Below are positions 47,772 through 59,332 of a stretch of DNA of 64,000 nt, piece by piece; positions within the stretch are counted from its first letter, which is position 1; the number at the start of each line of letters is the position of its first letter. Source of the DNA: Chlorops oryzae. Taxonomy: Eukaryota > Arthropoda > Insecta > Diptera > Chloropidae. The DNA is taken from positions 16,092,785 through 16,156,784 of the forward strand of contig CM035808.1 in assembly GCA_020466095.1 (NCBI GenBank). The letters run 5' to 3'. The notes under the pieces are model-generated. The model was not told the DNA's origin. It did not search any database and saw nothing but the letters and a program-made list of their open reading frames with translations. The translations under genes were made by a program, and so were the position numbers.

Positions 47772-49644
47772 AAAACTTTCAATATGTCAACAAAGTGCCT
47801 GAATGATTCTTGACGATTCTTGTCTTGGACTATTACAAAATAAAGAATTTTTTGGTTACTCTGTGGCATATCAAGACAAATCCTGGGCCCCGTATGTATG
47901 TATGCTGTGTAATATTATTGAAGAATTTGTTCCTACTAATAAACTGAGAGGATATTATGACTAATCGCATTTTTTACAGAGAATTTATCGCCTTTGAATT
48001 GCTAAAGCAGAAACAAGTAATTTTTCGAAATTGAATCCTTTCGTAAAATAGGTTATTTCTCAGCGAATCCTTAGAAGTAAACTTTCATTTCATTTTTGCA
48101 CAAAATTGATTATTCATCGATCCTTACTTAAGATTTTGACTACAACCCTAATACTGATCAATGTCATTGCATTCAAGTTAAAAAAATTTTTGGATTTTTT
48201 GAAAAAACTCACAGGTTTTCAAGTTGAAGGCAAATTCAAGACCACAAATTTGAGAAAGTAAGTTCGATCTTTGGTTTCGAAAATATTTATGTCTTATATT
48301 TTCAGACAACATATCCATTGATAAATTTTTTGACATGTTCCTTTGTTCTGAGTTCATTATATCTAAGATAAGTATATTAATTCGCATTTACCTCTGAAAC
48401 AAAAGTTTGGAGAAAAATTCCATTATTTTTGCACTCAGGATGAAACGTTCTATATAAATATGCGACTTTGCTTTTTGCTAGAAATGTGGCCCATTGATTG
48501 AATATTCCATGAATGTGTAATTAAATTGTAACTAGGTACCCAGCTTTTGATATCTCCACTGAAATTTAAGAGTGCCAGTTGTGCTCCCTTTCAGATGGTT
48601 TCTTAGTAGGTACCGATTTTGAGGAAGGACAAATTTCCTTTCAAATGAAAACTTATAGAATGTTGTTACCTTTTTCCCATCACAGATCGTTATGAATTTT
48701 TTTCTTGAAATGAAAAATTTGCACATAAGTATTTTCTGCTGTCAGGTGGAAAGCACAGAAACTCTTTAAACTTCCCAGAAATCAGGAATCCAACCATCGC
48801 AAATGAAAGAAAAAGTAAATAAAATCACACCAGCGAGACGAATGCAATATTTTCTCCATATCCATTTCTCCATTGTTTTTTATTTTTTTTGTTTGGTTTT
48901 TTTTGTTTGTTTGTTTGGTTGTTGCTCTTTCTTCTGCAATTGTTTTTCATGCAAGAAGTTGCAAGAACACGAAACGGTATCGCAGTTGAGTTCTCCGAAT
49001 GCCTCAGAGTCGATGTGAAGAACAAACGAATCAAATGCAAGAAAATGTATTGAGGTTATTTCTATGGTTTCCTCGTTTAATAATGCAACATGAAAATTGC
49101 AGAAATTGACAATGTCGCACAAGCAAAATGAAAAGGAAGTCGACTCTTAAGCAAAATAAATGCATTCAGTGCGGTAATAACTTCGTTTTCATTTGTGTGT
49201 CTAAATAAGCACAGTTCGTTCAGGTTAAATTCATTGACATTAAAAGGACTGTCTTTTTTGGAACAAGGCCAGAACCGTCTTGTTGGCTTTCGTTTCATTT
49301 CTCTGTCTCCCTTAAGCAATTGTGATTGGCAGTTCGTCGAATAGATACTTTTCTCGTAAGTTAACAACTTTTTTTTAATAGAAAATTTCAAGGAAATCAT
49401 TGCTTCATTTGGCTGCTTTTTGTTTTTCTTCGTGAAGCATAAATTTGTCAAGGACATTTTATTTAAATGAGATTTCTCTGTCTGATTGATTGAAAGTAAG
49501 AAACTTTTGCATTAAAATGAGGTTGATAATTATTTTTCTCCGGAAAAGTGTTAAAATAACAATTCTGAGGGCCTGGAAGCAGTCTAATGCGGAACAATAT
49601 GCTTAATCCTTAACCACCTACCGGCGGTCTCAGAGATTGCAATG
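47772..49644. other. Non-coding stretch, no gene seen
   Basis: A+T-rich DNA with weak open frames, the largest at 49077-49457 (-, 126 codons) without recognisable domain. Poly-T and TTTG runs lie at 48880-48920. Confidence 0.6.
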
Positions 49645-49805
49645 AATTTTTGAGTCATCATTTTGCAAAACCATTAGTTCTTTATAGCCAGGGCTCGGAT
49701 TTCGTTGACTTTAATGAATTTAAAGCCTATTTTATGTGGAAAAATTTTTTCTTATTCTTCAAATCGCTTTTCTAACTTGAAAAAAATTCATACTAAAGTT
49801 CAAAA
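49645..49805 (-). repeat. Unclassified dispersed repeat, copy 2
   Basis: The inverse of this segment matches 24612-24800 in order over most of its length, without copy 1's extra 35 bases. Opposite orientation and 25 kb of separation point to a dispersed transposon fragment and not to a local duplication. Confidence 0.6.
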
Positions 49806-50876
49806 TCGATCTGAATCTTAACTTTATGTGGAATATGTGTGAAATACGTTGAAAATACGAAGTTTTCACCAAAATTTGGCATATGAATCAATCAAATTCC
49901 ATTAATACAAAGAACGAAGTCATTTAAGTATATCTTATAAAAAGAAAAATAAATAAAATATGGGCTTGATTGAAAAATAGTTTGCGATTCATAGAACCTG
50001 AAAGCATATGCCAGTTTAGATTTATGGTGAAATTGTATGTCTTCATTTTTGGAGGGCTTCTTCAAAGATGAGAAAACAGAAAATTTTTCTTAAAAACAAT
50101 TTTTCTTCATATAGACACAACAGATGCAAAAGAAAAAAAGAACTTTCAATCCGCCATGGCGAAACGTGAAATTGGTCCCCAACGTCGAATTTCCTTGTTC
50201 TCGACTTTAAGGTTGAAGTAAGCAATATTAGCAGATATTTTTTTTTTACTGAATATCGTTGTAAGAGTCGAACGGATTCTATAGCCGAATTTAAGCCAAA
50301 AACTTGGTCCATATCCCTTTAAACATTAACCAAATTTCAAAGCCAAAGTAAGTTCCCTACTAGGCTTTTCAGAGCGCGATTTTTAATTTTTTCCGACAAA
50401 AAATATTCTTGAAAGTCGGTTTAACTTTAAAGGCCTTAAAAAGGTTGAATTTAGGAATTTAGGACCGCGAAAAAAAGTCGTTGAATTCAGGTTATTTTTT
50501 AAGACAAAAGATTGGTTGAAAATAAGGAGAATTCAACCAAAAAGGTCGAAGGGACTAAGCGTTGGTAGAATTTCTTTACTTTGCTTAGTCGGGTCAAAAA
50601 TGTTCCTCAACTAATTTTTTATTTTTTTCATAAATTCAATGTCTTCCGTCAGCTATTTGGCCTCAATGAAGAATGCGATTTTAACTGTTTTCCAACAGTT
50701 GAAAAGGACTTCGTCTATTTTTCTCCTTCAATTCTTTACACACCATTATCATGTTATCGTTTTATTATTCCTTCTAATCTCAATTCATTATTTTCAACAA
50801 GCGAATTCCGCGGTTAAACCCATTTTTCCAGCCAAAGAAAAACAAAGGCTCTCCAAGAGCAAAACTTAAAAAGTGA

Positions 50877-50910
<34 letters not shown>

Positions 50911-52888
50911 GCAGGGAGATAGAAAGAGGAAAAAAAACACCAAACTAATAAAAAAAAAAAATTCACAGAATAACACGCAATTCCAGCTCGACGCGAAACT
51001 TGCTCAATTTTTCGCGGTAGTCTACTAAAATGTTCGCCGGGTTTTTTCTCAGCGTCAAAAGGAAGTTCGACTTAGAGACTGCTGAAGATAAATAAGTGCT
51101 GATTGTAGATACGCAAACGCTCAATGCATTTCAAGAATTTCCTCCTCGAGGGCGTGTTCGACGAGTGCTTTCAAACTTTCGCATGCATGAACCGGCGAAA
51201 AGTAGCAACTTTCCAAATGAAGCTCTGCTTTTCTGTGCGCTGTGTGGGTGTGTGTGTGTGTGGGTTAAGCTCAAACAAAAGTAACAAAATGTGTATATTT
51301 TTCTTTCAAATGGATTAGTTTCTAAAAGTTTGACTTTAAAGAGAAATTTTGATTGTTCGCTGCGAAACTCAATATCGATTTAAATTGCTCGGAATTTTTC
51401 TATATCATTCGATTGGAGCTTCTCATTTAAAAGAAAGAAAATAAACACACTGAAATCGAAATGAATATGTCCTCATTTGAATAGCAATTCCGAACTAATG
51501 CGATATTATAGAATTTAAGACGTCTGTCAGAAAATTTTTTCATTAAAATTTCACACCACATCGCATGCTGTGCCATCAGGAGTTATTGCTAAAACTGATA
51601 TCCATAAAAGTTAAAAGCATTTTCATGAACATATGCAGTGATAAAAATTATTTCAGTTTTTTTCTTCTTCATTTTTTGCTTGTTTGCTCTTTTCGTTAGA
51701 CAGCAATGAAGTAGTATATTAGCTAGGAAAACAGCAATGGACAGAGTGAATAGAAAAACAGGACTGAATGGGGAAAAATATGAGTTCTTAAAAGCGAAAA
51801 CTACAACTTCAATAGAAGCCAACGTAGTCCGTTAAAAAAAAAAAAAAAAATTGAAAAAAACCAGTCAACGCGAAGAGAAAAGGGAAAACTAAAAAAAAAA
51901 AATAAAATAAAGCCACCAAAAACAAAAAATTGAATACAGCTTATGACTGCAGCATACCAACAATAACCATAAATTTTTGCGGAAAAATGTCAGGGTTTTT
52001 GGCTGCGTACGCAATGCAATGAGAGTAAAAAGCTTTCCAAAGAGACCGAGAATGAAAAACCAGCAAATAAATGGAATGCAAACAAAAATGCTACGCCAAA
52101 AAAAAAAGAAAAAAATCGAACTGAAAAATGAATAAAAGTTTATACGAATAACAAGAAGAAAAAAGAAAGAGAAAATAAAATTGTTAAAGCCACACATGAA
52201 ACTGTATATCAAGCGGAACGACACAAAAAAAAAAAAAACAAATCACACACACAAAAAATAACAAAAAACCAGAAAACTCAACTAACAATGCCAATGAAAA
52301 TGGTTGGGGCACATGTGTGGGTGCACTTCTCGGAGTGTTTTCCATCAAGAGCGCTCCGTTAAGCGCACTGATTGAGGACACGCATATTTCATGTTGCATT
52401 GGTCAAAGAGAGATTGACACTGAAATTTCATTTCCCTTCAGCGATGAGTGTGTGCAGCAGGCCAAGCGAGTTCAATACATCAGTATCAAAATTATTATGA
52501 CAACGAACATCAGCTGCGTATGTTGCCAGAGACTTGAAGATGCTTAGATATTGTATCTATTATATTTTAGCGTGGAGAACGCCATGATGTATGCAGTGGT
52601 TCTTTTCAAGTTGGGATCAAAATGATGGAATAAAGCTTAAAATGGAAACTTATTAAATTACGTTGGAAGGAATAGAAAAATTGCATGGACATGCTTTTAA
52701 GTCAGCTTATTTTTGCTAAAGGATATTTTAAAAATTTATAAGGATTTCGTCAGAGGATAGTGTCTGTGGGATGGTTCGCTACTTACGCTTTCAATGACCT
52801 GATGGAAATCTCAGTAAGAATTTCGAAGAACTTAAAGGGAAAGTGCAAGCAACATATTTCGTTCAGAGCAATTTCGGAGTGCACAAGT
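49806..52888. other. Non-coding stretch, no gene seen
   Basis: Contains a GA-rich run (50875-50935), a GT run (51243-51262) and several A-rich runs (51833-51850, 51889-51906, 52096-52112, 52226-52240). The frame 52317-52547 (+) is without domain. The last 8 bases (GCACAAGT) are the left target duplication of the next element. Confidence 0.6.
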
Positions 52889-53113
52889 CATGATACAAGA
52901 AAACAAGAGAGCGCCACTTCAGTACCGCTATTTTAAGGCTCTCTTTGAGAGCCGAAAATAGATTTTGTGACGTCACTGAGCGAGAAATTGTGTGTCCCAT
53001 GCTATTCAAAAAAGTAAAAAGCGGTTTAACATGGGAAACAACAACAACGAATCGCGATTTTCATGTGTGACGTTTCCTCTCTCAAGTGGCGCTATCTTGT
53101 TTTCTTGTATCAT
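52889..53113. mobile_element. hAT-type MITE, copy 2, perfect 8-bp TSD
   Basis: The inward ends are CATGATACAAGAAAACAAGA then (G/T)AGCGCCACTT on both sides, 31 bp with one mismatch. A perfect 8-bp duplication GCACAAGT flanks it (52881-52888 and 53114-53121), diagnostic of hAT-type insertion. The interior has CCCATG/CATGGG inverted blocks and GTGACGT words. It is 225 bp, non-coding and diverged from copy 1 mainly in the middle. Confidence 0.88.
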
Positions 53114-53123
53114 GGCACAAGTA

Positions 53124-53258
53124 TGTCCCTGTTTAGATTAAGAGAGACACTGGAAGGAAACACATGCGAGTGACAGTGAGGAAAGACATTCCATCAACGT
53201 CACTCTCATGTGTTTCCTTCCAGTGTCGCGCGTTTTGTCTCGCTGTGTAAACGGGGAC
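53124..53258. mobile_element. 135-bp inverted-repeat MITE
   Basis: The arms 53124-53173 and 53199-53258 both start GTCCC(T/C)GTTTA and share GACACTGGAAGGAAACACAT then G(C)GAGTGAC. The right arm has about 10 extra bases (AAAACGCGC). TAT lies outside each end (53121-53123 and 53259-53261). It begins two bases after the previous element's right duplication. Superfamily is not assigned. Confidence 0.7.
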
Positions 53259-53318
53259 TATTTTAACATAGGTACTTAGGTATAAACAGTGGAACAGTGC
53301 ATATCTATTTGGTATTTA

Positions 53319-54567
53319 AGGCCCTCGTCACTTCAAATCCGGACGCATAGGTTCAAAACTTTTAAGCTTTCCTTATCTTGCCGGTTGAAATAAAATAGGA
53401 GGAATGTTATCGATACTTATCTTCAGTCAAAAATATCATAAATCGAAGAAAACCTATTAGAATTGGAAAAATGAAAAAGCTCTTTGTAAAAATTTTTGCA
53501 AACTTTTTAGAAAATCCCAATTGACGCTTTTCCAAATCGAAAACATTTGAAACTGACAAATCTGTCAACTGTAGGAATGTAATCAAAAATTTTAAGGAAA
53601 CCCATTCCATAAACCTGCAAATTTTATTTAAAAAGAATAAGGATTCTAACCCAAAACGATTAAAGGTTAAACGGTCTTGAAAGAAAATCGGTTAATGACG
53701 GTGATAGAGCAAAATTTAGACAAGCTTCTAATACTGTTAAATTCAGTTTGAATAAAGTTAACAGGATGTAATGCAAAAATGTCCTAATCGCTCCAGCAAA
53801 CAAAATTTGCACCGACAAACGGCTCGTTTGAATCAGCAAAGTTGTTCAACAAGCGAAAAGTAGGTTTATGGACGATGACGTATATAAAAAAGAACTTGAA
53901 ACAGCTTCCCGGCTGATCCTTTTATTATTGGAAGAATCGGGATTCAAGATGAAAAATGTAAGAATATACCGATGAAAAAGTTTGGAAAGAAAGTCTCAAT
54001 TTGCCAACTGTCTACAGCTGTGGGTTGAAGTCGCGGCTTTTGTGACAGTTTCATCTATGACGTCCGACTTTACACTAAGGAGTGCTTACAAAAACGACTT
54101 TTGCCATTATTCGTATGCATTGATCTCGGCTTATTTTTGGCCAGATCAAGCGATTTGCATTACTCAAATGCAACAATGTCATGGTACGAAGCGAACCAGG
54201 TCGATTTGTACCCAAATGGATGAACCCAACTAATTGTCCTGAACTGCGCCCTGTCGAAATGTATTGGGCAATTGTCAAAAGAAAATTAAGAAAACAAGGT
54301 CGTTTAGTAAAAAAGAGGGATTCTATCCTGATTGCCTTCAATAAATGTGCCGCTCAAGTCGATAGAAAAGGTGTGCCGGCCCTAATGGCAAACATGAAGA
54401 GAAACATTCGTAAAATTATCCGTTCAAATAATTTATAATTTTTTTCAATTGAAATAATATGAAAGAATAAAACACCTTTCATTTCAACCACATTTTAAGA
54501 AAATTTGATAATTGGTATAGAAGTTATAAGCTGTTATGTGCGTCCGGATTTCATGTGACGAGTGCTT
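53319..54567 (+). mobile_element. Tc1/mariner-type transposon, decayed, DD37E-like
   Basis: The inward ends are AGGCCCTCGTCACTTCAAAT then CCGGACGCA (left, from 53319) and AAGCACTCGTCACATGAAAT then CCGGACGCA (right, from 54567), inverted repeats of about 29 bp with several mismatches. TA flanks both sides (53317-53318 and 54568-54569). The 1249-bp length and central transposase relic fit a complete but inactivated Tc1/mariner-superfamily element. Repeat divergence and multiple frameshifts show it is much older than the mariner at 17896. Confidence 0.82.
53868..54438 (+). pseudogene. Tc1/mariner-type transposase relic, several frameshifts
   Basis: Catalytic-core motifs appear in order but in alternating frames. 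They are MDDD-VY (ATG at 53868), the likely first Asp motif; KKVSICQL (about 53986); YTKECLQKRLLPL (about 54070-54110); FWPD with its Asp at 54144-54146; HYSNATMSWYEANQ (about 54155-54196); and finally an 85-codon open frame (54181-54438) with FVPKWMNPTNCPELRPVEMY then WAIVKRKL. From the FWPD Asp to the Glu of RPVE (54256-54258) there are 37 intervening residues once frameshifts are allowed, hence DD37E-like. The N-terminal DNA-binding part is not recognisable. Non-functional. Confidence 0.75.
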
Positions 54568-54569
54568 TA

Positions 54570-57500
54570 CATGCTGCAATATCGGATTTAAGCGGTCAAC
54601 AACTCAAGTGCTATTGAACCTTTGCGAAATAACCATGGATGGAAGTTTTTTTTCCTTTTCGAAGGTCCAAAGAGCTAACCTGGTGTCCTCGAAGAAAACC
54701 TTGCAATCTCAAAAAATGCAGATATTCTTTTTGTAGATTTTTATTAGAAAAGCTTTTTAGATCCTAGCTGAACCTAGTTTTCCTCAATGGTGTCATTGAA
54801 TTAAAAGATTTCTGTCAACCAAAATTTCCAAATAATAAATTTTACCCAATTAAAAGTCCAATTAACTGAAATTTTCATATAAAAATAAATCAAAGCGTCT
54901 CAGCAAAATCGATTTGAAATTGTTGAAATGGCTGCAATAATACTAAAAGTAATTTCGTTATACCCGACATAATATTTTATGTGTCAAATTCATGGCAAAC
55001 GTTTAAGTTTACATTTTAGAATAAAGTTAACAGGATGGTAACTGTACAAAGAAGGCACAACGTTGCGCTCCTGCTAGCTTCAAATTGTGCACGCCCTATT
55101 ACGCTCCGAAGTCAGCGAATTCAACAAGGACTTAGAGGTTTAGCGCGGCCACTGGGTGTGTGTTTGTGTCGATGTTTTTGTTTGTGTGTGTGTTATGAAT
55201 ACTGCTACAACAACTATGACAAGAATGACACCGAAGAAAGCAATGCCGACGTGCAAGGAATACTTGTACATTTAATGAGACAAGCGCTTCTTGAACGTGC
55301 TGCAATTTAAGGTCTGAATAAGAGCGCAAGAAAATTGTGTAATTTAACTTCAAGGAACACTGAAGTAAAACAGTAGAGAAAACAGAAAAAAAGAACAGAG
55401 GGAGAAAAAAAAAACATGGAATATATAAAAACAAAGACAATAAAAGCAAATAAACGGTAGAAGCATGTCTAAAGAACATAAAAGCGTGTAGAGCTCAAGG
55501 CTGATAGCAAATAATGCGGATTTATAAAGTGAAAGTAAGAAGAGAAGGACGTAGAAACGACGGAGGGGTGCGTATGCAAACAAAGTATTTAATGACAAGC
55601 TGCGAAAAATAAAGCCCCATGAATTAGAACTAAATGGAAGCTAGAAGAATTTCCTCAGAGGAAAATATTGATAAGTTCTTTACGGCACATTGGCTCAAGA
55701 TCTTGAAGAATTTATTTACCGTAAAGCACTCCTGGTGTTGGACAAAGCACTCTCCAATGGATTATTAAAATTGAATTCATTTCTCAAGGAATTTTTCGTA
55801 AAATCCTCTGACATTCTAGAAGTCAAATTAAAAGAAAGCAAGAGACTCATAACAACTTTTCCAATTTCTTGAAAAAAGAAAGAAAAAAAATAAATAAATA
55901 AAAAAAAACCCCCGAAAAGAAAGTAAACAAAATTTAATTGCCTTTTTCTTTGGGAAAAAGTCAATCCAAATTAGTCGCATTCCACAAAAGTAAATTCAAA
56001 TTTGAAAACAAAGAAAAGAAAAGAAAAAAAAAACAACAATCGTCCTGATGAATTAAAATTCAGTAATTGTAATTCAGCGGTGAAATATATGGGCTCGTTG
56101 CGACCAGGGCGCACCCTCCTGTGAGCTAGCGTTGGCGTGCTAACTGTCGCATTGTACGTGCTATACCCGAAAGCTACTCGCATAGCCGACAGGACCGGTC
56201 GGTCGGTCGGTCTATTCAACAATATTCGAGAACTGTGAAAGTCCCAGTGAGAGTACAGTAGTCAGCCATTTATGTACACACCCACACCCATACCCACACA
56301 CACACTCTCACTCACACAGAGGAGTGGTCGATTCGATGGCGTCGAGAAGTGTGGTTCTCGCGGATGGGTTGGTGGGCGAGTACTTGGAAATGAGTTTAGC
56401 TTCGCTTACTTTTCAAACATTGATTGGCATTCATTAGGGCAGCAAAACAAATGAAATTGTAATGAAAATTTCGAGAGTGAAAAAAAAAAACACAAAAATC
56501 CGAGAATTAAAAGCAAAATGAAAATGACGAAATTAGATTTCAAATGAACCCAAGAAATATGAATCATTAATTAATTTTATTAAAGGATCGTCGAACGGGA
56601 CTCGCAATGTTGGAGTTTTGTGGCTAATTTCGCGCTCTTATCGTAAATCTTGAAATAATTTTTTTTATTTTTTATATATTTTATTTTATGATGAGCAATG
56701 AATGCCGCACGGAATTACCCACTTTGCACATCATTTGGATGAATATGATCACTCAATTTTGACGCGCTCGGGTGGTTGGTGCAAGCAGTCAATAATAAAT
56801 CCCAAGCATGTACTTTAAAACTGCGGAAATTTCCATGCGAACGAAGCGCATTGAGCCTTTGACGTAAGCATTTCAAACCCTGGGTGAGGACTTTCAATTT
56901 CAACGTTTCGGGTATTTTCAAATCCATTTCTCCCCGTTTTTTTTTTTTTTTTTTTTTTTTATGACTTGATTGGCTGTTGTGAAAGTCACGCTAACGGGAA
57001 AGACATTACTTTAATATGAGGAAAATAACATTTGCGCTTATGTCGAATTCAAAATTGACGCAATGTCAGCATACGCCGCGACGTCATAAAAGAATTGTTA
57101 TGAGAACGCGTTGTTTGGTTCAAGTTAATACCATCGAGATGTGGAAAGTTACAATGGCATTAAGGGAGCATTAAGTAGGAATTTAGATTGTTCTGAATAC
57201 GGTTTAAAGATATGCTCAGGCCGGTGGAGTAGAACTACGAGTCGGGGGTTTACTTTCTTCGGGATGACTTTAAGTTTTCTAGCAAAGTATGACCGAAAAA
57301 GGCTCTTAAGGCCGGTCATTGATAGTATATTTTGACTATTTATGAACATCTGAAATAGACTCAATTCCCATTTTAGAAGAGAGAAGTACATTATTCTCTT
57401 CTTGAGAATCAAAAGACGTGAAAAAATGACTTGTAGAAGACTAAGCGAAATTTTGTTTGCAACGAAAGGCCAATGAAATTTGGTATTTGGAATTTCCACT

Positions 57501-58639
57501 TGTATGAAATCATCATTAATACTTTTCACTCAGAGCACATGAAATTCAGACTGTTACCGAGACTGAATCGCAAAGAAAATTTCGAAAATTAATGCAATTA
57601 TACGAATCCAAAGCCATTGGAGCTGCACGTCTATGAGTTTGTATGAATAACTATGTGCTGTGTAGCTATAATCGTGAAGTAATTTTTTTTTCCTCCCTCT
57701 CGTCAATAACTGCTGACGTGATTGCTGTTTTCCTTTCGTCGGTTTATTTTTTTCGGTTTTCGTTTTTTTTTTCCCACTTCTACAAATAAAATTTTCTCAA
57801 TTTCAAATGAAGTACCTATCTGTAATGCTACAATGGAAGCTGAAATGTAATAGCCTTACGGCGAACTTCGAACGGCGACGAACAAAATCGTTGGGTCCTC
57901 GATTCACGTGTTCATAGAGGTGTAGTTAATGGCGTACTTCAATAGTGCAATTGAAAAGCGGAGTGTTACTTGAAGGGGGACGACAAAGAGAGATAGCGAG
58001 ACGCACAGCGACAGAGAAAGATAGGGAGCAGGGGCAGAGTGAAAAGTCTGCAGGATATTAGCGCAAACAGAATGTGAGAAAAATACATAGAAAGAATGGA
58101 GAAATTCTCTTTTTCTAAGTAGGTTATTTTAATGACGTTCTTTGTTGACTCTGTGAAGCATGATTGGATATGAAGTCAGGTATATGTGTATGTTTGTAGC
58201 TTAAGGCGTGTAAAATGCGATATATAATCGCGCTTCCAAATGATTATTTTGTTTGACAAGGTTCTGAAAAGTCAAATGATTTATTGGTGGAATCGAAATG
58301 AAATAAAATTCTCATCGTGTGTAATCTCAAGGACGTCATTGATTTGATGTTGAGACATTGAAGGAAGTACCTTCAAAGAGAGCGGATGTGTACAATGGGA
58401 AGGATATTAAAAAAAAAAATTTTATGAATGTAAGAATATAATATAGACTTGGTCGAAAATGGCCTTGAACAGGTTAATTTTTGGGCAATCTAAAAGGTTG
58501 GTCACAAAAGTAATATGTGAGTGAATTTGTTACCTTGTGTCCAGTAGAGTGGGTAACATATAAGCATTCTTCCTTTGATAGAACGGTTTCTGCACTTTTC
58601 ATTTAGCAACCTATAAGCTTTGATCGTCTATAAGTCGCT
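54570..58639. other. Non-coding stretch, no gene seen
   Basis: Contains a GT-rich run (55157-55190), a CGGT tandem run (56195-56213), a poly-T run (56938-56960) and GA-rich words near 57985-58045. The 91-codon frame 55035-55310 (+) spans the GT run and has no recognisable domain. A 19-base word starting GAATAAAGTTAAC at 55019 repeats exactly at 53750; it may be chance in A+T-rich DNA. Confidence 0.55.
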
Positions 58640-58860
58640 TTATTTATTTATTTATTAGTTCATAGGCACAATATAAAATACACTTCTCGGCAATTTATGA
58701 AAAATAAATTTTTTCAATTGCCAAAATAATACATTTTTCACTATAAGTGAAAAATGAGGGACCATAAAGCCCAAATAATAATTAATGAAAAATAATATGA
58801 AGATGGTCAAAAAATAACAATAAAATATTATGACTATTAAGGGATGTATAGCAGTTATTT
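58640..58860 (-). repeat. Possible LINE 3' tail on the minus strand
   Basis: TTTATTTATTTATTTATTAG at about 58639-58658 is followed by GTTCATAGGCACAATATAAA. Read on the - strand this is unique sequence ending in ATAAATAAATAAA units, the form of several fly non-LTR retrotransposon 3' ends. Within it TTTTTCACT-ATA-AGTGAAAAA (58733-58753) is a perfect 9-bp hairpin. No reverse-transcriptase sequence is visible, so this is tentative. Confidence 0.3.
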
Positions 58861-59332
58861 GGATTGCCTAATGTGAGCACGAAAAAATGAAAAGAGGAAA
58901 TCAAAGTAAGCGCTGTTAGATTCCTGAATTGCATTTTGACAAAATGTAGACGAATCGAAAAACCAGTAGGATCTGATAAAGAGATGCATGTTCAGTTGAG
59001 ACACTAAGATTTGAATAAAAGGAGTAAAAAGTAAAATTGAGAATGAAGACTGGACAGTTTATGATGTGAGAATTTTATGATAATTTCTTTTGCTTGAACG
59101 GTTTTCTTAAATAAAGACACGTTTCATTTAGAAAGAAAGTGAAACGTTAATAAGATGTTATTGATATTATATGATTAGAGAAAGAGAAGAAACTCGATTT
59201 AGAAAAGAATTGATTCAATTGGCAAGAAAAGATGTAAAGTAGAGGATAAGAAGAGCAAAAGCTATGAAAGAAAGTTAGGAATGATGAAGAAAATGAAAAA
59301 ATTTATGTATTAAGGACGCAGATTTGAAGTTT
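58861..59332. other. Non-coding, increasingly purine-rich
   Basis: No gene is seen. Purine content on the + strand rises steadily towards the GA tract that follows. Confidence 0.6.

Noticed and set aside
53750..55037. Exact 19-base direct repeat at 53750 and 55019 as a target duplication
   Set aside because: One copy is inside and the other outside the Tc1-type element whose real borders are TA-flanked inverted repeats, so it does not bound an insertion.
55035..55310. 91-codon frame ending in QGILVHLMRQALLERAAI
   Set aside because: It crosses a GT microsatellite, has no flanking splice sites and no recognisable domain. Possible but unsupported.
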